Shown one piece after another: positions 8,673-16,435 of a stretch of DNA of 64,000 nucleotides. The position numbers were made by a program, and so were the translations under genes. The stretch is from Mangrovimonas yunxiaonensis (lineage in GTDB: Bacteria > Bacteroidota > Bacteroidia > Flavobacteriales > Flavobacteriaceae). The stretch spans positions 62,001 through 126,000 of the forward strand of contig NZ_JPFK01000009.1 of the NCBI RefSeq assembly GCF_000733475.1, in the 5' to 3' direction. Below the pieces are notes generated by a model. It did no database searches and had not been told where the DNA came from. It saw nothing but the letters and a program-made list of their open reading frames with translations. Every line of letters begins with the position of its first letter. Position 1 is the first letter of the stretch.

Positions 8673-9266
8673 TTAATCAGGCGCTTCAATAGCTTCCATT
8701 AGCGCTTCTAGTTTTCGGCCTGGCACCAACCACATTAAGGCTACGGCAATATATGCCGCAATAGAAATCCAGGTGTTTATATAAGCCAGTGCAACAGCCA
8801 AAAGATACAGGATTAACGAGGCATATTCTTTTACACCATTGGTGCAGAGCTTAGACAGGGCGGAATTGTGACCGTGGTAAGTTACTAAAACGCGTTCCAA
8901 AATAAAATATGCCACCGCACTCATAAGCAACACAAACCCATATACAGCCACTGGTAGAGCCTCGTAATAATGCCCCTGCTCGCCTAGCCAGCTTGTAGCA
9001 AACGGGATGAGCGACAACCAAAACAGCAAGTGCAAATTGGCTCAAAGTATTTTTCCGTTTACTTTTTGGGTAACCTGCATTAAATGGTGGTGGTTGTTCC
9101 AATAAATCCCTAAGTAGATAAAACTTAACAAATAGCTTACAAACAAGGGAGCTACGGCTATTAAACCTTGTATCGTGGTGTTTTCTGGAGCTTTCATTTC
9201 CAGCACCATAATAATGACAATGGCTAAAACGCCATCGCTAAACGCTTATAATCGGCCTGTTTTCAT
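8673..9266 (-). pseudogene. TMEM175-family (DUF1211) potassium-channel-like gene with two in-frame stops
   Basis: A frame of 198 codons from the ATG at 9264-9266 reads through a TAA at codon 7 (9246-9248) and a TGA at codon 75 (9042-9044). The family signature FSDGVLAIVI stands directly after the TAA, and ANLHLLFWLSLIPF directly after the TGA, where relatives normally have Trp. The six membrane segments are otherwise recognisable. The longest stop-free part (8673-9035) would make only the C-terminal half. Two independent nonsense changes indicate decay. It lies 24 bp after the pirin gene on the same strand and probably belonged to that operon. Confidence 0.85.
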
Positions 9267-9290
9267 CTGGTATTGTTTTTTTGATTTGTT

Positions 9291-10178
9291 TTACCCGCCA
9301 AAGCGCTTTGGTGGCGGTAACGGAATGCGTTCGGTTTCGTTTGGTACCGGTGGGAAGCTGTTGTTTGTCCAGGCTTCTTTTGCACGTGCTATTAGGCTTT
9401 TATCCGAAGCCACAAAATTCCACTCTATAAAACGCGTTTCGGGAAAGGCTTCTCCGCCAAAAATATAAACGGTGGTATTTGCAGCAAGTTCAAACGCACA
9501 TAAGGTGCTGTCTTTTGCTACCAGTAGCTGCTTTGCGCCATAAGTATGTCCGTCGCTACTAATGTGTCCTTCCAAAATATACAGGGCACTTTCGCCAAAC
9601 AAATGCTGTCCAATCGTTACCGTTTGGGTGGTTTTTGACTTAACCTCAATAAAATATAACGGACTATACACTGGCACAGGCGATTGCTTGCCAAAAGCCT
9701 TTCCTGCAATAAGTTTAAACTGCACGCCATTGTCTTCCCAACTGGGGATTTCATCTGCCTCCACATGTGTAAAACTTGGCTCGCATTGCTCCTTTTCTAC
9801 CGGTAAAGCCACCCAAATTTGCAACCCATGTAGCGTTTTTTCTGAATGTCGTAAACGTTCTGGCGTTCTTTCGGTATGAACAACGCCTTTACCTGCGGTC
9901 ATCCAGTTTACGGCTCCCGGCGTAATCTCAACAGCGGTTCCTAAGCTATCGCGATGCATAATGGCGCCTTCAAATAAAAAAGTAAGCGTCGATAGGCCAA
10001 TATGCGGATGCATGGCCACATCTAAATTATCCTGAGCGCCCAAATGTGCTGGCCCCATGTGATCGATAAAAATAAACGGTCCTACCATGCGTTTTTGCCG
10101 GAAGGGCAATAAGCGCCCTACCAGAAAATTTCCAATGTTGGCTGCACGTTCTTCTATAATCAGTTTTGTGTTCGACAT
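9291..10178 (-). CDS. Pirin-family protein
   Basis: The 295-residue bicupin carries the pirin metal site. HPHIG supplies two His, and GVVHTE supplies His and Glu, spaced as in characterised pirins. Members of the family bind Fe or Ni; some act as quercetin dioxygenases and others as redox-linked regulators, so the reaction here is unknown. It is 3 bp downstream of a GNAT gene and precedes the decayed channel gene. The two pirins in this island are divergent paralogues (FEGAIMHRDSLG here, YKGRVEHTDSAG in the other). Confidence 0.9.
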   Translation of the reverse strand: MSNTKLIIEERAANIGNFLVGRLLPFRQKRMVGPFIFIDHMGPAHLGAQDNLDVAMHPHIGLSTLTFLFEGAIMHRDSLGTAVEITPGAVNWMTAGKGVVHTERTPERLRHSEKTLHGLQIWVALPVEKEQCEPSFTHVEADEIPSWEDNGVQFKLIAGKAFGKQSPVPVYSPLYFIEVKSKTTQTVTIGQHLFGESALYILEGHISSDGHTYGAKQLLVAKDSTLCAFELAANTTVYIFGGEAFPETRFIEWNFVASDKSLIARAKEAWTNNSFPPVPNETERIPLPPPKRFGG

Positions 10179-10181
10179 TTG

Positions 10182-10499
10182 CTATAAGTTATCATACCCC
10201 TTAAAACGCTTATCTACAAGACGTTTCCATTCGGGATGTTTTTTTATGTAGGCAAACACATAAGGACAAATGGGCAGTAACGTGTTATGGTGCGCCTCTA
10301 GGTGGTTTAATGTTTTTTCTACCAAAGCAGCGGCAACGCCCCTACCGCCTATGGCTTCGGGAACTTCTGTATGTACCAAGGCCGTTTGCTGTGCCGTTTC
10401 TTTATACTCTATAAAGGCATCATGCCCATCTATAGTTATTTGAAACCGCTTTTTATCTTGGTTTTTCACCAATGGTATGTGTTCAAATTCTGATCTCAT
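10182..10499 (-). CDS. Small GNAT-like N-acetyltransferase (NATD1/YjdJ type)
   Basis: The 105-residue protein matches the short GNAT-like family. It has a beta strand region (FIEYKETAQQTALVHTEVPEA), the acetyl-CoA loop GGRGVAAALVEKTLNHLEAH, and the C-terminal CPYVFAYIKKHPEW signature typical of this group. The substrate is unknown. It sits 3 bp upstream of a pirin gene and just after the terminator of the other pirin gene. Confidence 0.85.
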   Translation of the reverse strand: MRSEFEHIPLVKNQDKKRFQITIDGHDAFIEYKETAQQTALVHTEVPEAIGGRGVAAALVEKTLNHLEAHHNTLLPICPYVFAYIKKHPEWKRLVDKRFKGYDNL

Positions 10500-10511
10500 T
10501 TTTTAAAGATA

Positions 10512-10547
10512 TAAAAAAAGCAGCTTGTAAACACAAACTGCTTTTAA
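10512..10547 (-). terminator. Terminator after the second pirin gene
   Basis: On the minus strand AAAAGCAG is followed by TTTGT, a loop, ACAAG and CTGCTTTTTTT, so the stem is about 12 bp with a T run. It separates the 11795-10556 operon from the GNAT-pirin pair. Confidence 0.75.
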
Positions 10548-10555
10548 GGTTTAGT

Positions 10556-11431
10556 TTAGTCTTCCAAATACCCAAACTTTCCGGTGTTAAAATCCTGAAA
10601 AGCCTGTATAAGCTCATCTTGGGTGTTCATAACAAAAGGGCCATGTGCTGCAATGGGCTCGTTTAAAGGCGCACCACTCAATACCAGAACAACGGTATCT
10701 TCCAGAGCGTCTAAGGTAAAGGTATCGCCATCATTATTTGCAAACAGTGCAAAGTGGTCTTGTAAAACAACGGTTGTTTCGTTTACCTTCACGCTACCCT
10801 CAACAGGTAATATGGCCGTGGTATAATGCGCTGGAAACGTCAAGGGCATTTTTGCACCTTTTTTCAGCCTAACATTAAACATGTTTACTGGAGAAAATGT
10901 TGATGCTGGCCCTTTATTTCCTTCATACGCACCAGCAATCACCTCTACCTCTCCTGCCCCATCGGGCAACGGAACTTTTGCCATTTCGGCATTTGCAATG
11001 GCCTGATATTTTGGCGGGCTCATTTTATCTTTTGCAGGAAGGTTTACCCACAATTGTACCATTTGAAATTCGCCTCCTGTTTTACTCCACTCGGTTTCGT
11101 GAAACTCTTTATGCAGCACCCCCGAAGCGGCAGTCATCCATTGCACATCACCTTCGCCAATAACCCCTCCACCACCAGCGCTATCGGTGTGTTCTACACG
11201 TCCTTTGTAGGCAATGGTTACGGTTTCAAATCCTCTATGCGGGTGCACACCTACGCCCTTGGGTACATGGGTTGGCGGAAAATGGTACTTAGAATTGTAA
11301 TCCAACATAATAAACGGATCCATACGTTGCATGGTTGAAGTGCCAGGAATGAAATTGTGCACTCTAAAACCATCCCCCACAAAATGAGGGGTTCCTGGTT
11401 GTACTATTTTTTCTATGTGTCTTGTTTTCAT
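10556..11431 (-). CDS. Pirin-family protein
   Basis: The 291-residue bicupin has HPHRGFETVT and GVLHKEFHE, which contain the three His and one Glu expected of the iron site. The C-terminal pirin_C half includes PINEPIAAHGPFVMNT-like features (LNEPIAAHGPFVMN). It lies 19 bp after the receiver-like gene and is preceded by a good Shine-Dalgarno-like AAAGAAAGGAT, unusual for this phylum. It is probably expressed from the Crp/Fnr-type promoter at 11903-11946. Confidence 0.9.
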   Translation of the reverse strand: MKTRHIEKIVQPGTPHFVGDGFRVHNFIPGTSTMQRMDPFIMLDYNSKYHFPPTHVPKGVGVHPHRGFETVTIAYKGRVEHTDSAGGGGVIGEGDVQWMTAASGVLHKEFHETEWSKTGGEFQMVQLWVNLPAKDKMSPPKYQAIANAEMAKVPLPDGAGEVEVIAGAYEGNKGPASTFSPVNMFNVRLKKGAKMPLTFPAHYTTAILPVEGSVKVNETTVVLQDHFALFANNDGDTFTLDALEDTVVLVLSGAPLNEPIAAHGPFVMNTQDELIQAFQDFNTGKFGYLED

Positions 11432-11450
11432 CGTTATATCCTTTCTTTTA

Positions 11451-11795
11451 TTAATGTAAACTGCATGCTAACTTTATGTCGAACGCATTATCTAAATAAC
11501 GACGCTGCATGCCGGGTTTGTTTTTAGACCAATAGGCGGTTTTTACTTCATCCGAAAGTATCCCTTCATCTTTATAGTCCAAAATAATGGCCTCTGGAGA
11601 TAGCATTGTAATTATTTTCTTCAGCTTATTGCTATCCGTTTCGTTGATGTTTTCTGAAATGGCCAACACATGATAGGTGTCTTGCTGAAATTTTTCGATG
11701 GCTGTCTCGACATTGTCAACTGTTAAAACCTGCCAGTTTAAAATGCTAGGCCGTGTTGCATGCTTTGTTACAACCAATGTTTTTAAATGTCTCAT
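11451..11795 (-). CDS. Degenerate receiver-like protein of unknown function
   Basis: The 114-residue protein has alternating strands and helices like a response-regulator receiver: LKTLVVTKHA, YHVLAISENI, AIILDYKDE. The acidic pocket expected at the end of the first strand and the phosphoacceptor Asp of the third strand are both missing. No DNA-binding domain follows. Family membership is inferred from the strand pattern alone. It is the first gene after a Crp/Fnr-type promoter and shares a transcript with a pirin gene. Its leader has the same AAAGAAAGGATWTA motif as the pirin leader. Confidence 0.5.
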   Translation of the reverse strand: MRHLKTLVVTKHATRPSILNWQVLTVDNVETAIEKFQQDTYHVLAISENINETDSNKLKKIITMLSPEAIILDYKDEGILSDEVKTAYWSKNKPGMQRRYLDNAFDIKLACSLH

Positions 11796-11902
11796 AATAA
11801 ATCCTTTCTTTTCTTCCCATTAAATGGGATTAATTACCCGATGTTTCCATCGATTTCCTATTTAAAACATCCCGCGGGTCGCCCCTACGTTTTATTTTAA
11901 TG

Positions 11903-11946
11903 TAAAATTACGGCAACAAAAAAAGGTGTGCATTGACCTATGGTAA
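11903..11946 (-). promoter_or_regulatory. Candidate Crp/Fnr-type site plus -7 box upstream of the receiver-like/pirin operon
   Basis: The imperfect site TTGACCTATGGTAA (11933-11946) has a full TTGAC half. On the minus strand a TAATTTTA box (11910-11903) resembles TAnnTTTG. The site centre is 33 bp from the box centre, identical to the arrangement upstream of the Old Yellow Enzyme operon. If transcription starts about 10 bp beyond the box, the site would be centred near -43. Confidence 0.5.
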
Positions 11947-11968
11947 GAATGGATTAGGTGCAATAAAA

Positions 11969-12568
11969 CTAATGGTTAGGTTTGAAATTCGCATCGGCTA
12001 GGGCCTTACGAACGCGGCTTAAACTCTCTGGCGTGATGCCCAAATACGAAGCGACCATCCATTGCGGAACACGCAGCAAAATATCGGGGTGCATGCTTAC
12101 AAAATCTAAATAGCGTGTTTTTGCCGATACGCCTAACAGCTGACTGATGCGCTTATACAAATGCCGAATATGGTTTTGCAACAACTGCTCGTTTTTTTCT
12201 CTAAAACCAGCATTCACCTGCGATACCTCGTTTATAAAATGTTCGTCTAGCATGACTACTAGGGTGTCCTCGACAGCATCGATATAGTAGGTAGATGGTT
12301 CTTGAAAAAACACACTTCCCCTATCGCTTACAATCCACCCTTCGGTAGCAAATTGCAAGATATTTTCTTTGCCTTCTTCGTTTAACGCATACATGCGCAA
12401 CAGGCCCTGTTCAACAAAAAAGAAATGCGAACAAATGGCGCCCTGTTTTAGTAAAAACTCGGTTTTGGGAATTGTTTTGGTTTGAATAAACGGCTGTATT
12501 AAAGCGTAATCGTCTTCCGATAGGCCGCCTTTTTCAATCAGGTGTTTTTTAAAGTTGGGTAAGCTCAT
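11969..12568 (-). CDS. Crp/Fnr-family transcriptional regulator
   Basis: The 199-residue protein has an N-terminal cyclic-nucleotide-binding-type barrel, a long dimer helix and a C-terminal winged helix. The recognition helix holds E181-S-L-S184-R185, the E-x-x-S-R pattern by which E. coli FNR reads TTGA. The usual cAMP-contacting Arg/Ser motif and the FNR cysteine cluster are not seen, so the signal is unknown. It is 29 bp downstream of a GNAT gene, and its stop codon is 22 bp from the candidate TTGACC site that precedes the pirin operon. It is paralogous to the regulator at 17696. Confidence 0.88.
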   Translation of the reverse strand: MSLPNFKKHLIEKGGLSEDDYALIQPFIQTKTIPKTEFLLKQGAICSHFFFVEQGLLRMYALNEEGKENILQFATEGWIVSDRGSVFFQEPSTYYIDAVEDTLVVMLDEHFINEVSQVNAGFREKNEQLLQNHIRHLYKRISQLLGVSAKTRYLDFVSMHPDILLRVPQWMVASYLGITPESLSRVRKALADANFKPNH

Positions 12569-12597
12569 CCTGCTTGGGTGGTTTTAACAGCAAATCG

Positions 12598-13041
12598 TTA
12601 GGTTTTGTTATTCATTTTCATTTGATACAGGTCGAAACCTGCTGCCCAAAAGTCCTTTTCTATGCGCTCAAGCTCGAAGCCCATTTTTTCATAAAACCTA
12701 TAGGCCATTTGGGTTGTTCTAACCATAATATGCTCGATATTAGTTTTCGTACTCAAGTGTTTTAGCCGGTATTGTACAAGCTGTTTGCCTATGCCCTGAC
12801 CGTGATATTTGGGGGCGATTATATCCCAGGACATTCGAGCGCTCTTTTCGCTCGGGAAATAGTTAAGCCCTCCAGCCCCAATAATTTCAGAATCGCTTTC
12901 ATAAACAAAATAATCCTCCACGGCATGGTCTAGATATGTTATTAAATCGGAGGTTTCAGAAACGTCAAAATAGTCGGGGGTGTTTTGTTTTAACAATTCG
13001 ATTATTCTTGGCTTATCGGTATTTGAATATGCTCTAATCAT
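12598..13041 (-). CDS. GNAT-family N-acetyltransferase
   Basis: The 147-residue protein shows the GNAT fold. SEIIGAGGLNYFPSEKSARMSWDI is the core strand pair. YHGQGIGKQLVQYRLKH contains the acetyl-CoA-binding Q/R-x-x-G-x-G/A loop, and YRFYEKMGFELERIEKDFWA is the terminal region. The substrate cannot be told. It is on the same strand as the Crp/Fnr regulator and may share its transcript. Confidence 0.85.
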   Translation of the reverse strand: MIRAYSNTDKPRIIELLKQNTPDYFDVSETSDLITYLDHAVEDYFVYESDSEIIGAGGLNYFPSEKSARMSWDIIAPKYHGQGIGKQLVQYRLKHLSTKTNIEHIMVRTTQMAYRFYEKMGFELERIEKDFWAAGFDLYQMKMNNKT

Positions 13042-13171
13042 AATGCTTTGTTATAGCTCTCTTGAAATTAATGACCGATGGTCTGTGTGTGGTTTAAACA
13101 CCTAATTTAGTAAAATAAGATACTAAAACCTAGCACATTTTAAGCCGCCTTATTTTTGGACACAGCATAAT

Positions 13172-13208
13172 AAAAAAACGGTTCAAGTATGCACTTAAAC
13201 CGTTTTTT
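13172..13208 (-). terminator. Strong terminator beyond a hydrolase remnant
   Basis: AAAAAACGGTT-CAAG and CTT-AAACCGTTTTTT form a long stem with A and T tails. It lies 20 bp downstream of the stop of the alpha/beta hydrolase remnant, as if it once terminated that gene. Confidence 0.75.
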
Positions 13209-13227
13209 GTTTGATTAAAATCTAAGT

Positions 13228-13317
13228 TTATTTTAGGTTTTCACTAAAGAACATCTGCAATTTAGCAAACGGAATAACATCCGTTTGATCGTATAAATCG
13301 GTATGGACTTTATTTGG
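13228..13317 (-). pseudogene. C-terminal remnant of an alpha/beta hydrolase
   Basis: Minus-strand codons from 13317 to the TAA at 13230-13228 read PNKVHTDLYDQ, then TDVIPFAKLQMFFSENLK. This resembles the C-terminus of dienelactone-hydrolase-like proteins, where HxDLYD holds the catalytic His. The frame is closed by TAA just upstream, there is no start, and the rest of the gene is absent. The remaining 110 bp up to 13423 hold nothing recognisable. Confidence 0.6.
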
Positions 13318-13423
13318 TTAACATGCTGCCACCACCAAAATTCTACATAATATATCTAGAACTTAGGGGCTAAGCATCCAAAAACATAAAGAGGCAACGC
13401 TGTGGGCAAAAACGAACCACGCC

Positions 13424-14050
13424 CTACTCTACTTCTGCCGCGCGAAGAACAATATTTTTTTCAGCTAGGTAAAACGTCTCTTTTTTTACCGTTGTAAGTA
13501 TGCAGTCTACACCTTTTTTACGCATGCGCTTGCGGCAATGCTTGCTTAAAAACGGATCGTCGTTAAAAATAAAATCCGGTAAGTTGTAGGCCGCTTCTCC
13601 AGCTGCTTTAACGCTCGCATGAATACGCCTTAACTCCTTACTGTGCAGATATGACCCCGGAATAAACGTGTAAAACGTATACACACCATCGGCATTGGTT
13701 TTTACCCAACCACGGTGGTACACATAGCGCTTATCGTTTTGGGTTCTCACATCAAACTTTCCTTGCTCACCAGCATGACGAATAAATACAATAACATCTT
13801 TAGCAGGTGTTATGCCATCTGGCTGGTACACAATGCCCGTAAGTTTTAGAGGTGTTGTTTTGGATTGAAACTCCGGAATGCTATCTGTATTGGTTAAACG
13901 GTTAGCATCAAAATCGTAAATCGCATGGCGCGTAGCATAATCAAAAGGGATATCCTCTAAAACGTTTGCTGCATCTTGAGCTTTAACAATTTGAAGAACG
14001 CTCAAAAAACAACCTAATATCAATAGCCTACTCATAACAAAAATCATCAT
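13424..14050 (-). CDS. Secreted intradiol-dioxygenase-like protein, probable loss of one metal ligand
   Basis: The 208-residue protein has a signal peptide (CFLSVLQIVKA) and the beta sandwich seen in bacterial secreted intradiol-like proteins: LTGIVYQPDGITPAKDVIVF, RGWVKTNADGVYTFYTFIPGSY, then DFIFNDDPFL. Tyr 134 matches a metal ligand. Where relatives have H-x-H, this protein has R142-I-H144, so one of the two His ligands appears lost. Catalysis is therefore doubtful. The start could also be the ATG at 14035. It has no operon partner. Confidence 0.65.
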   Translation of the reverse strand: MMIFVMSRLLILGCFLSVLQIVKAQDAANVLEDIPFDYATRHAIYDFDANRLTNTDSIPEFQSKTTPLKLTGIVYQPDGITPAKDVIVFIRHAGEQGKFDVRTQNDKRYVYHRGWVKTNADGVYTFYTFIPGSYLHSKELRRIHASVKAAGEAAYNLPDFIFNDDPFLSKHCRKRMRKKGVDCILTTVKKETFYLAEKNIVLRAAEVE

Positions 14051-14200
14051 TTAACACGCTCAAAATTAACCCATTAATCTGGTATTGTTAAAAAAATCTT
14101 ATGAACGCATTAAAAAAACGATAAACGTAACACGCAGGCTTTCAACGACTTATTTTACCGATGTATGACGGCGGTTTTCAGGAACAACCATACTGCCCAT

Positions 14201-14240
14201 AAAAAAGCAAAAGCAGCCCGATAACAGACTGCTTTTAGCT
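14201..14240 (-). terminator. Terminator of the OYE-OsmC-ADH-nitroreductase operon
   Basis: On the minus strand AAAAGCAG (14236-14229) and CTGCTTTT (14216-14209) form a stem, with further T-rich sequence to 14201. Confidence 0.7.
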
Positions 14241-14306
14241 ATCAACTAAAACTAACCAACCAAAAACACTACACACGTAGTGTACTATTAAAAATACTTT
14301 TTATCA

Positions 14307-14939
14307 TTATGCCAGCTCTGTAACAAACTGGTCCTTAGGGGTGCGTACCTTCTTCATGTTTACCAACCAATCGTTACTTTCGTCTCTATACCCTAAGGTT
14401 AATACCAAGGCAGACTTAAGTCCTTTTTGGTCTAGCTGTAAAAGTTGGTCCAATGCTTCGGCATCAAACCCTTCCATTGGGGTGGCATCGACCTTTTGTT
14501 CGGCTGCGGCAGCAATGGCCATTCCAAAGGCAATATAAGCCTGTTTTGCCGCATGGTTTGCGTGCCACGCGTCGCCTAGGGGTTCGTATAACCCCCATAA
14601 ACGGGCCTTGTAAGCATCCATAGTATCACTTGGTAAATTACGCGCTTGTAACGTCGCTTGAAATACGGTTTCTATACGCTCTAAGGTATAATTGTCCCAT
14701 GCCGCAAATACCAAGACGTGCGAGGCATCGACAATTTGGTTTTGATCGAAGGCAATGGGTTTTATTTTTTCCTGAAGTTCTTTATTTGTAATTACAAAAA
14801 CTTCATATGGTTGAAGCCCTGACGATGACGGTGCCAAACGTGCAGCTTCTAAAATGTAATCTATTTTTTCTTGCGGAACGGTCTTTCCGTTCATGGCTTT
14901 AACGGCATAACGCCACTGTAAATCATTAATTAAACTCAT
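14307..14939 (-). CDS. NAD(P)H-dependent nitroreductase-family oxidoreductase
   Basis: The 210-residue flavoprotein begins WRYAVKAMNGKTVPQEKIDYILEAARLAPSSSGLQPYEV, the FMN-binding start of the nitroreductase fold. It continues with AAEQKVDATPMEGFD and LGYRDES-like loops near the C-terminus (LVLTLGYRDESNDW). Such enzymes reduce nitro groups and quinones with NAD(P)H. It is the last gene of a four-gene operon, 4 bp after the alcohol dehydrogenase, and the members all suit detoxification of reactive electrophiles. Confidence 0.9.
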   Translation of the reverse strand: MSLINDLQWRYAVKAMNGKTVPQEKIDYILEAARLAPSSSGLQPYEVFVITNKELQEKIKPIAFDQNQIVDASHVLVFAAWDNYTLERIETVFQATLQARNLPSDTMDAYKARLWGLYEPLGDAWHANHAAKQAYIAFGMAIAAAAEQKVDATPMEGFDAEALDQLLQLDQKGLKSALVLTLGYRDESNDWLVNMKKVRTPKDQFVTELA

Positions 14940-14943
14940 ATTC

Positions 14944-15993
14944 TTATTTAAGGGATTTCATATCGATTACAAATCGATATTTAACATCAGATTTGACTAC
15001 TCTATCGTAAGCCGTATTAATGTCCTGCATATTAATCATTTCTATATCCGATACAATATTGTGCTCGCCACAGAAGTCTAGCATCTCTTGGGTTTCTTTA
15101 ATACCACCTATTAGCGAGCCTGCTATGCGCTTGCGCCCCATAATAATGCCGCCTCCGTGGAAGGGCTCTAACGGCTCGACCGCACCAACAATAACCATAG
15201 TCGCATCAATTTTAAGCAACTGGATGTAAGGGTCCATATTATGGCCTACAGGAATGGTATTCAATATAAAATCGAAACTCCCTGCATGTTTTACCATATC
15301 GTCTTGGTTTGTAGAGATTAACACTTCATGCGCACCCAAAGCTTTGGCATCGCTGCCTTTTTCTGGCGACGTGGTAATCATAACCACCTCGGCGCCTAAT
15401 GCATTGGCAAATTTTACGCCCATATGCCCTAGTCCGCCAAGACCTACAACCCCTACCTTATCGCCTTTTTTTACATTCCAATGGCGCAATGGCGACCATG
15501 TTGTAATACCGGCACATAATAGTGGTGCGGCGGCAGCGGGATCGATATTTTCTGGCACGCGAAGCACAAACTCCTGATCGACAACCACCATGGTGGAGTA
15601 ACCTCCATACGTTTTTTGTCCTGGTATGTGTGCATCGCTACTGTTGTAAGTAAAAGTAGCGCCATTTTCGCAAAACTGCTCCAAATCGTTTTTACAGGAG
15701 TTACAGGATTGACAGGAATCAACCATACATCCTACACCTACTAAATCCCCTTCTTTAAAGTTGCTAACATCTCCTCCAACACTTACTACGCGTCCTATAA
15801 TTTCGTGTCCAGGAACAACAGGGTATTTTGCGCCTCCCCATTCGTTTCTAGCAGTGTGAATATCACTATGGCAAACACCACAGTAAAGGATATCTATTTT
15901 AACATCGGTTTCTCCAACATCTCTACGTTTTATATCTAACGGTTCTAAAGCATTTTCTGGTGCCATAGATCCGTATGCTTTTATTGTTGTCAT
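14944..15993 (-). CDS. Zinc-dependent NAD(P) alcohol dehydrogenase (YahK / cinnamyl-alcohol type)
   Basis: The 349-residue MDR protein has the catalytic zinc ligands in CGVCHSD, GHE and a later Cys (PLLCAGITTW). The structural zinc cluster is CQSCNSCKNDLEQFC. The Rossmann motif is GVVGLGGLGHMGVKFA. It resembles broad-range aldehyde reductases that use NADPH. In the operon it follows OsmC by 10 bp and could reduce aldehydes that arise with peroxide or electrophile stress. Confidence 0.92.
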   Translation of the reverse strand: MTTIKAYGSMAPENALEPLDIKRRDVGETDVKIDILYCGVCHSDIHTARNEWGGAKYPVVPGHEIIGRVVSVGGDVSNFKEGDLVGVGCMVDSCQSCNSCKNDLEQFCENGATFTYNSSDAHIPGQKTYGGYSTMVVVDQEFVLRVPENIDPAAAAPLLCAGITTWSPLRHWNVKKGDKVGVVGLGGLGHMGVKFANALGAEVVMITTSPEKGSDAKALGAHEVLISTNQDDMVKHAGSFDFILNTIPVGHNMDPYIQLLKIDATMVIVGAVEPLEPFHGGGIIMGRKRIAGSLIGGIKETQEMLDFCGEHNIVSDIEMINMQDINTAYDRVVKSDVKYRFVIDMKSLK

Positions 15994-16003
15994 TGTATCT
16001 TGT

Positions 16004-16423
16004 TTATTGATTAAGATTAATATGTAACTTAATATCAGTATCTAAAAGTTTTGAGATTGGGCAAACGTTTTTAGCATTTGTAGCCACCTCTTTAAACTTT
16101 TCTTCGCTTATACCAGGTACATCGGCTTGTAAATTCAGTTCTATTTGTACAATACTACCATCTTGAAAATTTACTGAGGAAGCAACATCTAATGTGTTTG
16201 GTGTTACACCTTCTTCTCCTAATAAAAAGCTTAATTGCATGGCAAAGCATCCTGCATGAGCTGCCCCTACAAGCTCTTCAGGGTTGGTGCCATCACCATC
16301 CTCAAATCGTGTATGAAACGAATAGCTTGTATTGTTTAAAACTTTACTATCGGTTGTTAAGGTACCGCTTCCTTCTTTTCCGGCTCCTTTCCATACTGCT
16401 TTTGCGTGCCTTGAAAATTTCAT
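16004..16423 (-). CDS. OsmC-family peroxiredoxin
   Basis: The 139-residue protein has both redox cysteines of the OsmC family, in HAGCFAMQLSF and NVCPISKLL, plus the N-terminal Arg region (HAKAVWKGAGKEGSG). OsmC/Ohr proteins reduce organic hydroperoxides with thiols or lipoyl partners. It lies 12 bp after the Old Yellow Enzyme gene. Confidence 0.92.
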   Translation of the reverse strand: MKFSRHAKAVWKGAGKEGSGTLTTDSKVLNNTSYSFHTRFEDGDGTNPEELVGAAHAGCFAMQLSFLLGEEGVTPNTLDVASSVNFQDGSIVQIELNLQADVPGISEEKFKEVATNAKNVCPISKLLDTDIKLHINLNQ

Positions 16424-16435
16424 AGTTGTGTGTGT

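Noticed and set aside
8286-9266. Recoding of TGA as Trp in this organism
   Set aside because: A TAA also interrupts the TMEM175 gene, and all other genes use TGA as a stop and TGG for Trp.
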